DNA of 64,000 nt, from contig CAXIDF010000005.1 in NCBI GenBank assembly GCA_964022665.1, forward strand, positions 1 to 64,000. The letters are read 5' to 3'. The DNA comes from Haliea sp964022665 (GTDB taxonomy: Bacteria > Pseudomonadota > Gammaproteobacteria > Pseudomonadales > Halieaceae). The position numbers and the translations under genes were made by a program. Under the pieces are notes generated by a model. It saw nothing but the letters and a program-made list of their open reading frames with translations, did no database searches and had not been told where the DNA came from. Below are positions 52,165 through 61,334 of the stretch, piece after piece (positions within the stretch are counted from its first letter, which is position 1; the number at the start of each line of letters is the position of its first letter).

Positions 52165-53676
52165 TTGGCGACGTCAGTCAGGCTGGATTGCAGCGAGTGG
52201 GAGCACGAGGGGCTGTACAGTGCCAGTGAGAGCCGTGCGCTGGACCGGTGGGCCATTGACCAGGCGCGCATTGACGGTGCGCTGCTCATGTCCCGTGCGG
52301 CGTCCGCCGCCCTGCGCCAGTTGTTGCTGCGCTGGCCGCAGCCTGCGCTGCTGCAGGTGCTCTGCGGCACCGGGAATAATGGCGGCGACGGTTATCTGCT
52401 CGCCGATCAGGCGCAGCGCCGCAATATCCCGGTGCGCGTGTTGCAAGTGGGAGACCCGGCCAGGATAGGCGGTGATGCACTGAGGGCCCGCGAACAGGCG
52501 CTGGCCAGTGGCGTACCCGTGGTGCCGTTTGCGCAGGACGAACTCCAGGCACAGGGCGTGCTGGTGGATGCCCTGCTGGGCACCGGGCTTGGCGGTGACG
52601 TCCGCGCGCCTTTTATCGCCGCCATCGAGGCGCTGAACGCTGCGGACCTGCCGGTGGTGGCGCTGGATATTCCCTCCGGGCTGTGTGCGGATACCGGGCG
52701 CGTGCTCGGCACGGCGGTGCGCGCCGATCTCACTGTGACCTTTATCGCCTGCAAGCGCGGGCTGTTTACCCTGCATGCGCCGGATTGTGTTGGCCAGCTG
52801 GAGTTTGCCGATCTCGCCGTGCCCATGGAGGCCTTCCAGGCTGTTTTGCCCGCCTGGCGTCGTCTCGATCTGCAGCGTTTGCTGGCCGCATGGCCCGAGC
52901 GCCCTGCTGCCAGCCACAAGGGCGATTACGGCACGGTGCTGGTGGTTGGCGGCGATCACGGGTTTTCCGGTGCAGTGGCGCTGGCCGCCGAGGCGGCCCT
53001 GCGCAGCGGTGCCGGGCTGGTGCGCGTGGCCACGCGGCCCGAACACCTGCCGGCGATTGTGGCGCGTACCCCCGAGGCGATGGTCAGCGGGGTGCGCTCT
53101 GGCCAGGAGTTGCGGCCACTGCTCGACAGCGCCGACGTGCTGGTGCTGGGGCCTGGCCTCGGCCGCAGCAGCTGGTCCGGCCAGCTTTTTCAGGTGGCGT
53201 TGGCGTCGTCCCTGCCGATGGTGCTGGACGCCGACGCCCTCAACCTGCTGGCGGTCGCCCCGGAGGGTGCCGCAGCGAGGCGGGAAAACCGCGTGTATAC
53301 GCCGCACCCCGGTGAAGCGGGCCGGTTGCTGGGCAGTGCCAGCGGCGCGGTGCAAAACGACCGCTTTGCCGCCGCGGTTGCCCTGCAGGAGCGGCTTGGT
53401 GGCACCGTGGTGCTGAAGGGCAACGGCAGCCTGATTGTCAGCGGCGAACAGCGCCTGCTGTCGGATTACGGCAACGCCGGAATGGCGTCCGGCGGCATGG
53501 GTGACGTCCTCAGCGGTATCATTGGGGCGCTGCTTGCACAGGGCTTGAGCCCGCAGACGGCGGCCGCCCTGGGCGCCTGTGTGCACGGCGCAGCCGCGGA
53601 TGAGGCGGCCCGCGACGGACAGCGTGGCCTGCTTGCCAGTGATCTCATGGGGCCCCTGCGGAAGCTGCTCGGGTGA
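52165..53676 (+). CDS. nnr: Bifunctional NAD(P)H-hydrate epimerase/dehydratase
   Basis: 503 residues from a TTG at 52165, preceded by GAGGTGGG; I see no better ATG. The N-terminal YjeF_N epimerase domain has CGTGNNGGDGY and the C-terminal ADP-dependent dehydratase domain has GNAGMASGGMGDVLSGIIGALL. It repairs hydrated NADH and NADPH. Overlaps tsaE by 4 bases. Confidence 0.93.
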   Translation: MATSVRLDCSEWEHEGLYSASESRALDRWAIDQARIDGALLMSRAASAALRQLLLRWPQPALLQVLCGTGNNGGDGYLLADQAQRRNIPVRVLQVGDPARIGGDALRAREQALASGVPVVPFAQDELQAQGVLVDALLGTGLGGDVRAPFIAAIEALNAADLPVVALDIPSGLCADTGRVLGTAVRADLTVTFIACKRGLFTLHAPDCVGQLEFADLAVPMEAFQAVLPAWRRLDLQRLLAAWPERPAASHKGDYGTVLVVGGDHGFSGAVALAAEAALRSGAGLVRVATRPEHLPAIVARTPEAMVSGVRSGQELRPLLDSADVLVLGPGLGRSSWSGQLFQVALASSLPMVLDADALNLLAVAPEGAAARRENRVYTPHPGEAGRLLGSASGAVQNDRFAAAVALQERLGGTVVLKGNGSLIVSGEQRLLSDYGNAGMASGGMGDVLSGIIGALLAQGLSPQTAAALGACVHGAAADEAARDGQRGLLASDLMGPLRKLLG

Positions 53677-54149
53677 GTGTAGACGCAGTGCTTTCCGCGG
53701 TTGATGAGGACGCAATGGTGGCTTTGGGCGCCACGTTGGCTGAGGCCTGCGAGCCCGGCGCCGTGGTGTACCTGTGCGGTGGCCTGGGTATGGGCAAGAC
53801 CACCCTGAGCCGGGGCGTGGTGCAAGGGTTGGGCCACCGCGGTGCAGTGAAAAGCCCCACCTACACGCTGGTAGAGCCTTATCAGTTTGGTGAGCTCGAG
53901 GTTTTCCATTTCGACCTCTACCGCCTGGGGGATCCGACGGAGCTCGAATTCATGGGCATTCGCGATTACTTCGGACCACACAGTCTCTGCCTGGTAGAGT
54001 GGCCCGAGCGCGGCCACGGAGTTTTGCCCCCGGCAGATTTAGCGATTACCATAGCGGCAGCGGGCAGTGGGCGCAGCCTGCAGGTGCAGGCCAGGAGTGA
54101 TGCGGGTGAACGTATCCTGTCTCGGTGGCAATCCGCGGCCCGAGCGTAG
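53673..54149 (+). CDS. tsaE: tRNA t6A biosynthesis ATPase TsaE
   Basis: 158 residues from a GTG at 53673 that overlaps the nnr stop. P-loop GGLGMGKTTLSRG, then SPTYTLVEPY and HFDLYRL typical of TsaE/YjeE. It drives the TsaBD complex that makes threonylcarbamoyladenosine in tRNA. Confidence 0.94.
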   Translation: MSVDAVLSAVDEDAMVALGATLAEACEPGAVVYLCGGLGMGKTTLSRGVVQGLGHRGAVKSPTYTLVEPYQFGELEVFHFDLYRLGDPTELEFMGIRDYFGPHSLCLVEWPERGHGVLPPADLAITIAAAGSGRSLQVQARSDAGERILSRWQSAARA

Positions 54150-54173
54150 CGACGGATACACGTCTGGAGTGAG

Positions 54174-55505
54174 ATGAACAGGGGTTTCTGGGCGAGTCTG
54201 GTGTTGTGGTGCCTGTGCGCATCAACGGCGCTGGCGGTAGAGGTGCATGGCGTCCGTCTGTGGCGCGCGCCGGATCACACGCGAATCGTTTTTGACCTGA
54301 CCGGTCCGGCGGAGCATCGCCTGCTGACCCTGAGCAACCCCGACCGCATTGTGCTTGATGTCAGCGAAGCTTCCCTGAAAGCGAGCCTGGGCGGACTCGC
54401 GCTGGAAAATACGCCAATCTCCCTGGTGCGTTCGGGGGTCCGTGAGGGCCGCGACCTGCGCGTCGTCTTCGACGTGCGTGCTGCGGTGGACCCGCGCAGC
54501 TTCGCGCTGAAAGCCAATGCACAGGCACAAACCGGCGATCGCCTGGTGCTGGATCTGTACGACCGCAACCCTGTCAGCAGCCCGTCCGCGGCGCCAGAGC
54601 CGGTAAAGACCGCCGCCACCACCGATCGCGGCAATCGCGACATTATCATCGCTATTGATGCCGGCCACGGCGGCGAGGATCCGGGTGCCATCGGCCCCAA
54701 TCGTCAGCGCGAGAAGGATATCGTGCTGGCCATCTCCCGGGAGCTCGAGTCATTGCTCAAGCGCGATGAAGGCTTCCGTCCGAGCATGATTCGCACGGGT
54801 GATTACTACATCAGCCTCAAGGGTCGCCGCGACCTTGCGCGCCAGCGCCAGGCGGACCTGTTTGTCTCCATTCACGCCGATGCGTTTACCCGCCGTGAAG
54901 CCAACGGTGCGTCGGTGTACGCATTGTCCACCCGCGGCGCCACCAGTACGGCCGCCAGTTACCTCGCCCAGCGTGAAAACGAAGCCGACCTGATTGGCGG
55001 GGTGCGCCTGGGTGACAAGGATGATGTGCTGGCGAGCGTGCTCACGGACCTTTCCATGACCAATACTCTGGACCACAGCCTCAAGGTGGGTGGCAAGGTG
55101 TTGTCGCGCATGGACACGGTGGCCCGGCTGCACAAGCGCAACGTGGAGCAGGCCGGTTTTGCGGTGCTGAAGTCGCCGGATATTCCGTCGATCCTGGTGG
55201 AGACGGGCTTTATTTCCAACCCTGGCGAGGCGCAGAAGCTGAGTACGCGCGCTTACCAGCAGAAGGTGGCGCAGGCCATTCACGCCGGTATTCGCGACTG
55301 GTTCCTGGCTCAGCCGCCCCCCGGTACCCTTATCGCCCAGCGCAAACAGCAGGGTGATCAGGAGTACACCATTGCCCGGGGTGATACACTCTCCGGTATC
55401 GCCCAGCGTTTCAACGTGCCGGTTCGGCGCCTGCGAGAACATAACGGCCTGCGTGACTCCTCGCATATCATGGTGGGTCAAACGCTGAAAATTCCCGCGA
55501 CCTGA
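54174..55505 (+). CDS. amiB: N-acetylmuramoyl-L-alanine amidase (AmiB/AmiC type)
   Basis: 443 residues: signal peptide (about 1-22), AMIN domain (about 25-120) for septal targeting, linker, Amidase_3 zinc domain (about 160-380, IIAIDAGHGGEDPGAIGPN with zinc histidine and DLFVSIHADAFT), and a C-terminal LysM (about 398-442, YTIARGDTLSGIAQRFNVP). It splits daughter-cell peptidoglycan. Located as amiB is in E. coli, between tsaE and mutL. Confidence 0.95.
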   Translation: MNRGFWASLVLWCLCASTALAVEVHGVRLWRAPDHTRIVFDLTGPAEHRLLTLSNPDRIVLDVSEASLKASLGGLALENTPISLVRSGVREGRDLRVVFDVRAAVDPRSFALKANAQAQTGDRLVLDLYDRNPVSSPSAAPEPVKTAATTDRGNRDIIIAIDAGHGGEDPGAIGPNRQREKDIVLAISRELESLLKRDEGFRPSMIRTGDYYISLKGRRDLARQRQADLFVSIHADAFTRREANGASVYALSTRGATSTAASYLAQRENEADLIGGVRLGDKDDVLASVLTDLSMTNTLDHSLKVGGKVLSRMDTVARLHKRNVEQAGFAVLKSPDIPSILVETGFISNPGEAQKLSTRAYQQKVAQAIHAGIRDWFLAQPPPGTLIAQRKQQGDQEYTIARGDTLSGIAQRFNVPVRRLREHNGLRDSSHIMVGQTLKIPAT

Positions 55506-55525
55506 ACCAGACTGCAGCCCTGCCC

Positions 55526-57388
55526 ATGTCAAGAATTCAGCTCCTCAGCCCGAGGCTAGCCAACCAGATCGCTGCCGGCGAGGTGGTCGAGCGGCCCGCT
55601 TCCGTGGTGAAGGAAGTGCTTGAGAACAGCCTCGACGCTGGTGCCACCCGTGTGGAGATCGATATCGAATCCGCGGGCTGCAAACTCATTCGTATTCGCG
55701 ATAACGGCGCGGGCATGGATGCGGACGACCTGCCCCTGGCGCTGTCGCGTCACGCAACCAGCAAAATTTCCTCGCTGGACGACCTGGAGCGGGTGGGCAG
55801 CCTGGGATTTCGCGGCGAGGCGCTGGCGTCGATTGGCTCGGTGTCGCGCCTGACGCTCACCAGCAATCATCGTGATGATACCAGCGAGGGCTGCAGTGCC
55901 CTCTGTGAGGGGCGCGACATGGACGTACGGCTGCGCCCCGCGCCGCACCCGCGCGGCACCACGGTGGAGGTGCGCGACCTGTTCTTCAACACACCGGCAC
56001 GGCGCAAGTTTCTGCGCACGGAAAAGACAGAATTCAATCATCTGGAGGAAGTGGTCAAGCGCCTGGCCCTGTCGCGCTTCGACGTCGGCTTCACCTTGCG
56101 CCACAACGGCAAGGTGATTCACAGCCTGGCGGGCGCTCATGCCGATGCCGAGCGACAGCGTCGGGTGGCGGCGGTGTGCGGGCCGGCTTTTATGGAGCAG
56201 GCCCTGTTCATTGAGGTTGACCGCGGCGATATGCGTCTGTGGGGGTGGCTGGGTCTGCCCACGTTCTCCCGCAGCCAGGCCGACCTGCAGTATTTCTTTG
56301 TCAATGGCCGGGTGATTCGCGACAAACTGGTGGCGCACGCGGTCAAGCAGGCCTACCGCGATGTGCTCTACCACGGGCGTCATCCCGCCTTTGTCCTCTA
56401 TCTCGAACTGGACCCGGCGCAGGTGGATGTGAATGTGCACCCGGGCAAACACGAGGTGCGTTTCCGCGACAGCCGAGCGGTGCACCAGTGCATTTTCAGT
56501 GGCCTGCATCGCGCCCTTGCCGACGTCAGGCCCGCTGCCGGGCCGCCGCCGGTGGCGACCGCGGAAGGTCTTGCTGTCGATACGGCAACGGGCGAAATCG
56601 CCACCCAGCCCGGCCTGGGCTGGGGTGCCCCCGGGGCTGACTCGGCTGGGGCATACCCGCCTGGGGCATACCCGCCTGGGGCATACCCGCCTGGGGCATA
56701 TCGCCCCGCGGCCACGCTGGCGGCGGGCCAGGCGGGAGAGCAGGTGCGTAGCTACGCCGGCCTGCACCCTGCCTCGCTGCCCGTGGCCGAGGCACCCGAG
56801 GCGGTGCCGCCGCTGGGCTACGCCCTGGCCCAGCTCAAGGGCATCTATATCCTGGCGGAAAACGCCGAGGGCCTGGTGCTGGTGGACATGCACGCCGCGC
56901 ACGAGCGGATTACCTATGAGCGCCTGAAAGCGGCAAGAGCACTCGATGCCATACCCGGGCAGCCCTTGCTGGTGCCGGAGGCGATCGCCGTCAGTGAGCG
57001 GGAAGTGGGCCTGGTGCAGGAGCATGCTGCGGTGTTTACGCGGCTGGGCCTGTTGGTGGACGTCGCCGGTGAAGAGTCCCTGCTGGTGCGGCAGATTCCG
57101 GTAACCCTGCGTGGCTCCGACGTTGCGGCGCTGGTACGCGATGTGCTTTCCGATCTGGCCGAATACGGCAGTTCCGACCGCATCGAAGCCCATATGGACG
57201 AGATTCTCTCGACCATGGCCTGCCACGGCGCGGTGCGCGCGAACCGGCGCCTGACGGTGCCGGAAATGAATGCCCTGCTGCGGGACATGGAGGAAACGGA
57301 GCGCTCCGGCCAGTGCAACCACGGACGACCCACATGGACGCGAGTGTCCCTCGACGAGCTCGATAAACTCTTCATGCGGGGCCGCTAG
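55526..57388 (+). CDS. mutL: DNA mismatch repair protein MutL with endonuclease motif
   Basis: 620 residues. The GHKL ATPase N-terminus shows ENSLDAGATRVEI, DNGAGM and SRHATSKISSLDDLERVGSLGFRGEALASI. The C-terminal domain contains DMHAAHERITYE (from Asp454), matching the DMHA(X)2E(X)4E endonuclease motif, with ACHGAVRAN and CNHGRPTW further on, as in Pseudomonas MutL. This points to mismatch repair without MutH nicking. The linker near residues 373-391 is a tandem PPGAY repeat. Confidence 0.95.
   Translation: MSRIQLLSPRLANQIAAGEVVERPASVVKEVLENSLDAGATRVEIDIESAGCKLIRIRDNGAGMDADDLPLALSRHATSKISSLDDLERVGSLGFRGEALASIGSVSRLTLTSNHRDDTSEGCSALCEGRDMDVRLRPAPHPRGTTVEVRDLFFNTPARRKFLRTEKTEFNHLEEVVKRLALSRFDVGFTLRHNGKVIHSLAGAHADAERQRRVAAVCGPAFMEQALFIEVDRGDMRLWGWLGLPTFSRSQADLQYFFVNGRVIRDKLVAHAVKQAYRDVLYHGRHPAFVLYLELDPAQVDVNVHPGKHEVRFRDSRAVHQCIFSGLHRALADVRPAAGPPPVATAEGLAVDTATGEIATQPGLGWGAPGADSAGAYPPGAYPPGAYPPGAYRPAATLAAGQAGEQVRSYAGLHPASLPVAEAPEAVPPLGYALAQLKGIYILAENAEGLVLVDMHAAHERITYERLKAARALDAIPGQPLLVPEAIAVSEREVGLVQEHAAVFTRLGLLVDVAGEESLLVRQIPVTLRGSDVAALVRDVLSDLAEYGSSDRIEAHMDEILSTMACHGAVRANRRLTVPEMNALLRDMEETERSGQCNHGRPTWTRVSLDELDKLFMRGR
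56646..56700 (+). repeat. 15-bp tandem repeat in the mutL linker
   Basis: Three exact copies of GCATACCCGCCTGGG (56651-56695) flanked by partial copies, 3.7 units in all. Each unit keeps the frame and adds PPGAY. Confidence 0.95.
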
Positions 57389-57394
57389 GTCACC

Positions 57395-58381
57395 GTGGGC
57401 CAGCGCAAGGCGGCAAAACCCCTGTTGCTCTGCATCATGGGGCCCACGGCCGCGGGCAAGACAGACCTCGCCGAGGGGCTGGCGCAGGCGCTTGACGGCG
57501 AACTGATCAGTGTCGATTCCACGCTGGTCTACCGCGGCCTGGATATCGGCAGCGCGAAGCCGGCGTACCCGCATCACCTGATCGACATCCGCGACCCCGA
57601 CGAAAGCTATTCCGCTGCCGAATTCGTCCGCGATGCGGTGCGTATCGCCGCGGAGATTGTCGCCCGCGGCCGGGTGCCCATACTGGTTGGTGGCACCATG
57701 CTCTATTTTCGTGCCTTGCTCGAGGGGCTGGCGGCAATGCCGGCAGCAGATCCTGCGCTGCGGGCAACGCTTGCGGCGCAGGCTGCGGAACAAGGCTGGC
57801 CCGCCCTGCATGCGCGCCTGGCGGCGGTGGATGCGGTGTCCGCAGCGGCAATCCATCCGCACCACTCGCAACGTATCAGTAGGGCGCTTGAGGTGTACCT
57901 GAGTAGCGGAGTGCCACTCAGCGTCTGGCACGAACAGGTGCCGGCCAGCCCCGTGGAGGGTTATCGCGTGGTGCAGTTGGCTATCTGCCCTCGCGAGCGC
58001 AGGGTTCTGCACGAACGGATCGCGCTGCGCTTCGCGCAGATGATGGAGCAGGGGTTTCTGCAGGAGGTAGCAGCACTGCGCCAGCGCCTGGACGGTCACG
58101 CTGACCTGCCGGCGGCACGGGCGGTCGGTTATCGCCAGTTGTGGCGCCATCTGGATGGCGAGTGCAGCCTGGAGGTGGCGGTGGGGCAGGGCATTGCCGC
58201 CACCCGCCAGCTGGCGAAACGGCAAATGACCTGGCTGCGTAAATGGCATGGAGCCTATTGGCTGTTGACGAATGCCGCCGGGAACGTTTGCGCGACGGGA
58301 GAGTCAGAAGAGAGCGTGGGCGATTTGGATGAAAATTCACTCGCCTGTGCCTTGAAGTATCTGCAGGTGAGCCCCACATAG
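57395..58381 (+). CDS. miaA: tRNA dimethylallyltransferase
   Basis: 328 residues from a GTG at 57395, six bases after the mutL stop. P-loop GPTAAGKTDLAEGL, DSTLVYRGLDIGSAKP, VGGTMLYFRALLEGLA and QRISRALEVY are family hallmarks. It adds the isopentenyl group to A37 of tRNAs. Confidence 0.95.
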   Translation: MGQRKAAKPLLLCIMGPTAAGKTDLAEGLAQALDGELISVDSTLVYRGLDIGSAKPAYPHHLIDIRDPDESYSAAEFVRDAVRIAAEIVARGRVPILVGGTMLYFRALLEGLAAMPAADPALRATLAAQAAEQGWPALHARLAAVDAVSAAAIHPHHSQRISRALEVYLSSGVPLSVWHEQVPASPVEGYRVVQLAICPRERRVLHERIALRFAQMMEQGFLQEVAALRQRLDGHADLPAARAVGYRQLWRHLDGECSLEVAVGQGIAATRQLAKRQMTWLRKWHGAYWLLTNAAGNVCATGESEESVGDLDENSLACALKYLQVSPT

Positions 58382-58514
58382 GGGTAATCGGGTCTATACT
58401 GTCACGGCTTGAGCAAGGATTTTACAGCGGTGAATCATCAAGGTCGCCGGTGTGAGCGAGAGCGGTAAAACATTCATTATTTCGGCTCGTATTGAGCCAA
58501 CCAAGGAGAGAGTT

Positions 58515-58766
58515 ATGTCAAAAGGGCACACGCTACAAGACCCTTACCTGAATATTCTGCGGAAGGAGCGCGTTCCAGTTTCCATCTACCTGGTCAACGG
58601 CATCAAACTGCAGGGCCAGATCGAGTCCTTCGATCAGTTCGTTGTATTGCTGAAAAACACGGTCAGCCAAATGGTGTACAAGCACGCCATCTCCACCGTG
58701 GTGCCCTCCCGCGTGGTGCGCATGCCCATGCAGAACCCGCCGGAAGATGATGACGGCGAGAGCTAG
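58515..58766 (+). CDS. hfq: RNA chaperone Hfq
   Basis: 83 residues from the ATG at 58515, preceded by AAGGAGAG. Sm1 (DPYLNILRKERVPVSIYLVNGIKLQGQIESFD) and Sm2 (VYKHAISTVVPSR) are intact, with a short acidic tail. It mediates small-RNA/mRNA pairing. The 133-base gap after miaA may hold its own promoter (TATACT at 58395-58400 without a clear -35). Confidence 0.97.
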   Translation: MSKGHTLQDPYLNILRKERVPVSIYLVNGIKLQGQIESFDQFVVLLKNTVSQMVYKHAISTVVPSRVVRMPMQNPPEDDDGES

Positions 58767-58780
58767 TCTGTCCAGCCAGT

Positions 58781-58803
58781 GGTGGCGCTTCGGTGCCGCC
58801 ACC
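58781..58803 (+). terminator. Hairpin between hfq and hflX
   Basis: GGTGGCG (58781-58787) pairs with CGCCACC (58797-58803). Only a weak T stretch follows, so it may partly terminate or stabilise the hfq transcript. Confidence 0.5.
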
Positions 58804-58834
58804 TCATTTCCCCTGACCGATTTCCGAGGCCAGC

Positions 58835-60106
58835 GTGTTTTTTGAGCGTCCAGCGTCAGGTGAGCGCGCGGTACTGGTGCACCTCACTATCGCCAGTGAA
58901 GAGGAGCGCGAGGATCCCCGCGAGTTCGAAGAGCTTGTGCTGTCGGCGGGCGGTGACCCTGTGGTCTTTGTTGTGGGCAGTCGTGACGTGCCGGACTCCC
59001 GCACCTTTATAGGCTCCGGCAAAGTGCAGGAAGTCCTCGACGAGGTGCAGCTGCACGAAGCGGAACTGGTGATTTTCAATCACGCACTGAGCCCCAGTCA
59101 GGAGCGTAACCTTGAGCGGGAGTTCAAGTGCCGCGTGTTGGACCGCACAGGGCTCATTCTGGATATTTTCGCGCAGCGCGCCCGTACCCACGAGGGCAAA
59201 TTGCAGGTGGAACTGGCACAGCTGCAGCACATGAGCACCCGCTTGGTGCGGGGCTGGACCCACCTTGAGCGACAGAAAGGCGGCATCGGGCTGCGCGGCC
59301 CGGGTGAAACCCAGCTGGAAACCGACCGCCGCCTGTTGCGCGTGCGCATCAAGTCGATTCTAGCCCGTCTGGAAAAAGTGCGGCGCCAGCGCGACCAGGG
59401 CAGGCGCTCCCGGCGGCGCGCGGAGGTGCCGACCATTGCGCTGGTGGGCTATACCAACGCGGGCAAGTCCACCCTGTTCAACCGCCTGACGGACGCGGAG
59501 GTGTATGCCGCGGATCAACTCTTTGCCACCCTGGACCCGACCCTGCGCCGGCTGGAGCTGGAAGAGGTCGGTCCGGTCATCATGGCGGATACAGTGGGCT
59601 TCATTGCCCACTTGCCGCACAAGCTGGTTGAGGCCTTCAAGGCCACGCTGGAGGAAACCGTCAGCGCCGACCTGCTGCTGCATGTCATCGATGTTGCCGC
59701 GGGTGCGCGCGAGGACAATATCTTCCAGGTGCAGGCGGTGCTGGAGGAAATCGGCGCACAGAATATCCCGCAGTTGCAGGTGTTCAATAAACTTGACCTG
59801 TTGGAGCAGCAGCCGCGTATTGATTACGATGAGCATGGCGTGCCCGAGCGCGTCTGGCTGAGCGCTGCAACCGGCGCTGGCTGCGACCTCCTGCTGCGGG
59901 CCATCAGTGAGCGTGTGGGTGCCGACATGGTAGAGGAAGAGCTGCACTTGAAGCCCCAGCAAGGGCGGTTGCGCGCCGCACTCTACAAGATGGGGGCGGT
60001 GGCGGCAGAGCAGTACGGTGATGATGGTACGGCGCATTTGAGTGTGCGCCTGCCGCGCGCCGACTGGAACCGGCTCATGAAGCGGGATGCGGAGCCAGCA
60101 CTCTAG
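58835..60106 (+). CDS. hflX: Ribosome-rescue GTPase HflX
   Basis: 423 residues from a GTG at 58835. N-terminal nucleotide-binding domain (VVFVVGSRDVPDSRTFIGSGKVQEV), the glycine-rich GGIGLRGPGETQLETDRR linker, and a G domain with GYTNAGKS (G1), DTVGFI (G3) and NKLD (G4). It splits stalled ribosomes under stress. Confidence 0.95.
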   Translation: MFFERPASGERAVLVHLTIASEEEREDPREFEELVLSAGGDPVVFVVGSRDVPDSRTFIGSGKVQEVLDEVQLHEAELVIFNHALSPSQERNLEREFKCRVLDRTGLILDIFAQRARTHEGKLQVELAQLQHMSTRLVRGWTHLERQKGGIGLRGPGETQLETDRRLLRVRIKSILARLEKVRRQRDQGRRSRRRAEVPTIALVGYTNAGKSTLFNRLTDAEVYAADQLFATLDPTLRRLELEEVGPVIMADTVGFIAHLPHKLVEAFKATLEETVSADLLLHVIDVAAGAREDNIFQVQAVLEEIGAQNIPQLQVFNKLDLLEQQPRIDYDEHGVPERVWLSAATGAGCDLLLRAISERVGADMVEEELHLKPQQGRLRAALYKMGAVAAEQYGDDGTAHLSVRLPRADWNRLMKRDAEPAL

Positions 60107-60169
60107 GGGTATGCTCGCGCCCCAGGAATCTTTGATAAACTGCAACGATGTTGAGAACGGGAGTTCAGT

Positions 60170-61333
60170 ATGGCTTGGAATGAGCCGGGTGGTGGTAACA
60201 ACAAGCCCAAGGATCCCTGGGGCGGTGGCGATCAGGGGCCTCCGGACCTTGATGAGGCCTTGAAGAAGCTGCAGGAAAAGCTGGGTGGCCTGTTCGGCGG
60301 CCGCGGCGCCAAATCGGGCGGTGGCGGCGGTGGTCGGGGGCGTGGCGTGTCCGGCGGCCTGTTGGGTGTGATCGCCTTGATCGCGCTGGTCGTGTGGGGC
60401 CTGATGGGTCTGTACCAGGTGGATGAGCAGGAACGTGCGGTGGTGCTGCGCTTCGGCAAGTACCAGGAAACGGTGCAGCCCGGCCTGCAGTGGAACCCGC
60501 CGTTGATCGACGAGGTGATCCGGGTCAACACGACCAAGGTCCGTGCCGTTACGTTCCGCGAAATCATGCTCACCCAAGATGAGAACATTGTGGAAGTGCA
60601 CATGTCGGTACAGTACGTGATTGTCGATCCGACCAGTTTCGTACTCAAGGTGCGCGATCCGGAAGACTCCCTGCAGCACGCGGCGCAAAGCGCCCTGCGG
60701 CACGTGGTCGGTGACTCGCGCATGGACTCGGTGTTGACCGAAGGTCGTGCGCAAATCGGCACCGACGTTCAGGTGCGCCTGCAGCGGTATACTGATATGT
60801 ATGAAACCGGCATTCGCGTGGTAAAGGTCAACATCGACGAATCCAAGCCGCCAGGCCAGGTGCAGGCCGCGTTCGACGACGTGATCAAGGCGCGTGAGGA
60901 CGAAGAGCGGCTGAAGAACGAGGCTCAGGCTTATGCCAACGGCATCGTGCCCGAGGCGCGTGGTCGCGCTCAGCGGGTGCTGGAGGAAGCCGGCGCTTAC
61001 CGCGAGCAAGTGGTTGCCAATGCCGAAGGTGAGGCCGAGCGCTTTAACGCCTTGCTGGCCGAGTATTCCAAGGCGCCTGAGGTCACTCGCGAGCGCCTGT
61101 ATCTCGAGGCAGTGCAGGAGGTGTTCAGCAATACCAATAAGGTGATGGTGGACGTTGAAGGCGGCAACAATGTGATGTATCTCCCGCTGGACAAGATGAC
61201 CAGTTCATCGGGTGCAGCCGTGCCGCGCAGTGGTCGGATCGATGCCAATACAGTGCGCGAGCTGACTGACGCCGTGACTGAGCAGCTGCGTCAGGACGCC
61301 GCTGCAGCCAATAACCGCAGAGGAGGTCGCTAA
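60170..61333 (+). CDS. hflK: FtsH regulator HflK
   Basis: 387 residues. Glycine-rich cytoplasmic N-terminus (about 1-60), one membrane helix (about 61-80), and an SPFH/prohibitin domain (YQVDEQERAVVLRFGKYQETVQPGLQW). With HflC it encloses and restrains the FtsH protease at the inner membrane. hflC starts one base after its stop. Confidence 0.95.
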   Translation: MAWNEPGGGNNKPKDPWGGGDQGPPDLDEALKKLQEKLGGLFGGRGAKSGGGGGGRGRGVSGGLLGVIALIALVVWGLMGLYQVDEQERAVVLRFGKYQETVQPGLQWNPPLIDEVIRVNTTKVRAVTFREIMLTQDENIVEVHMSVQYVIVDPTSFVLKVRDPEDSLQHAAQSALRHVVGDSRMDSVLTEGRAQIGTDVQVRLQRYTDMYETGIRVVKVNIDESKPPGQVQAAFDDVIKAREDEERLKNEAQAYANGIVPEARGRAQRVLEEAGAYREQVVANAEGEAERFNALLAEYSKAPEVTRERLYLEAVQEVFSNTNKVMVDVEGGNNVMYLPLDKMTSSSGAAVPRSGRIDANTVRELTDAVTEQLRQDAAAANNRRGGR

Positions 61334-61334
61334 G

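Noticed and set aside
52174..53715. 513-codon open frame on the minus strand
   Set aside because: Antisense to nnr; histidine/glutamine-rich shadow sequence.
55556..58249. 897-codon open frame on the minus strand
   Set aside because: It is antisense to mutL and miaA, which are certain; GC-rich codon use leaves the opposite frame open, and the product has no recognisable domain.
59360..61009. 549-codon open frame on the minus strand
   Set aside because: Antisense to hflX and hflK; no family features.
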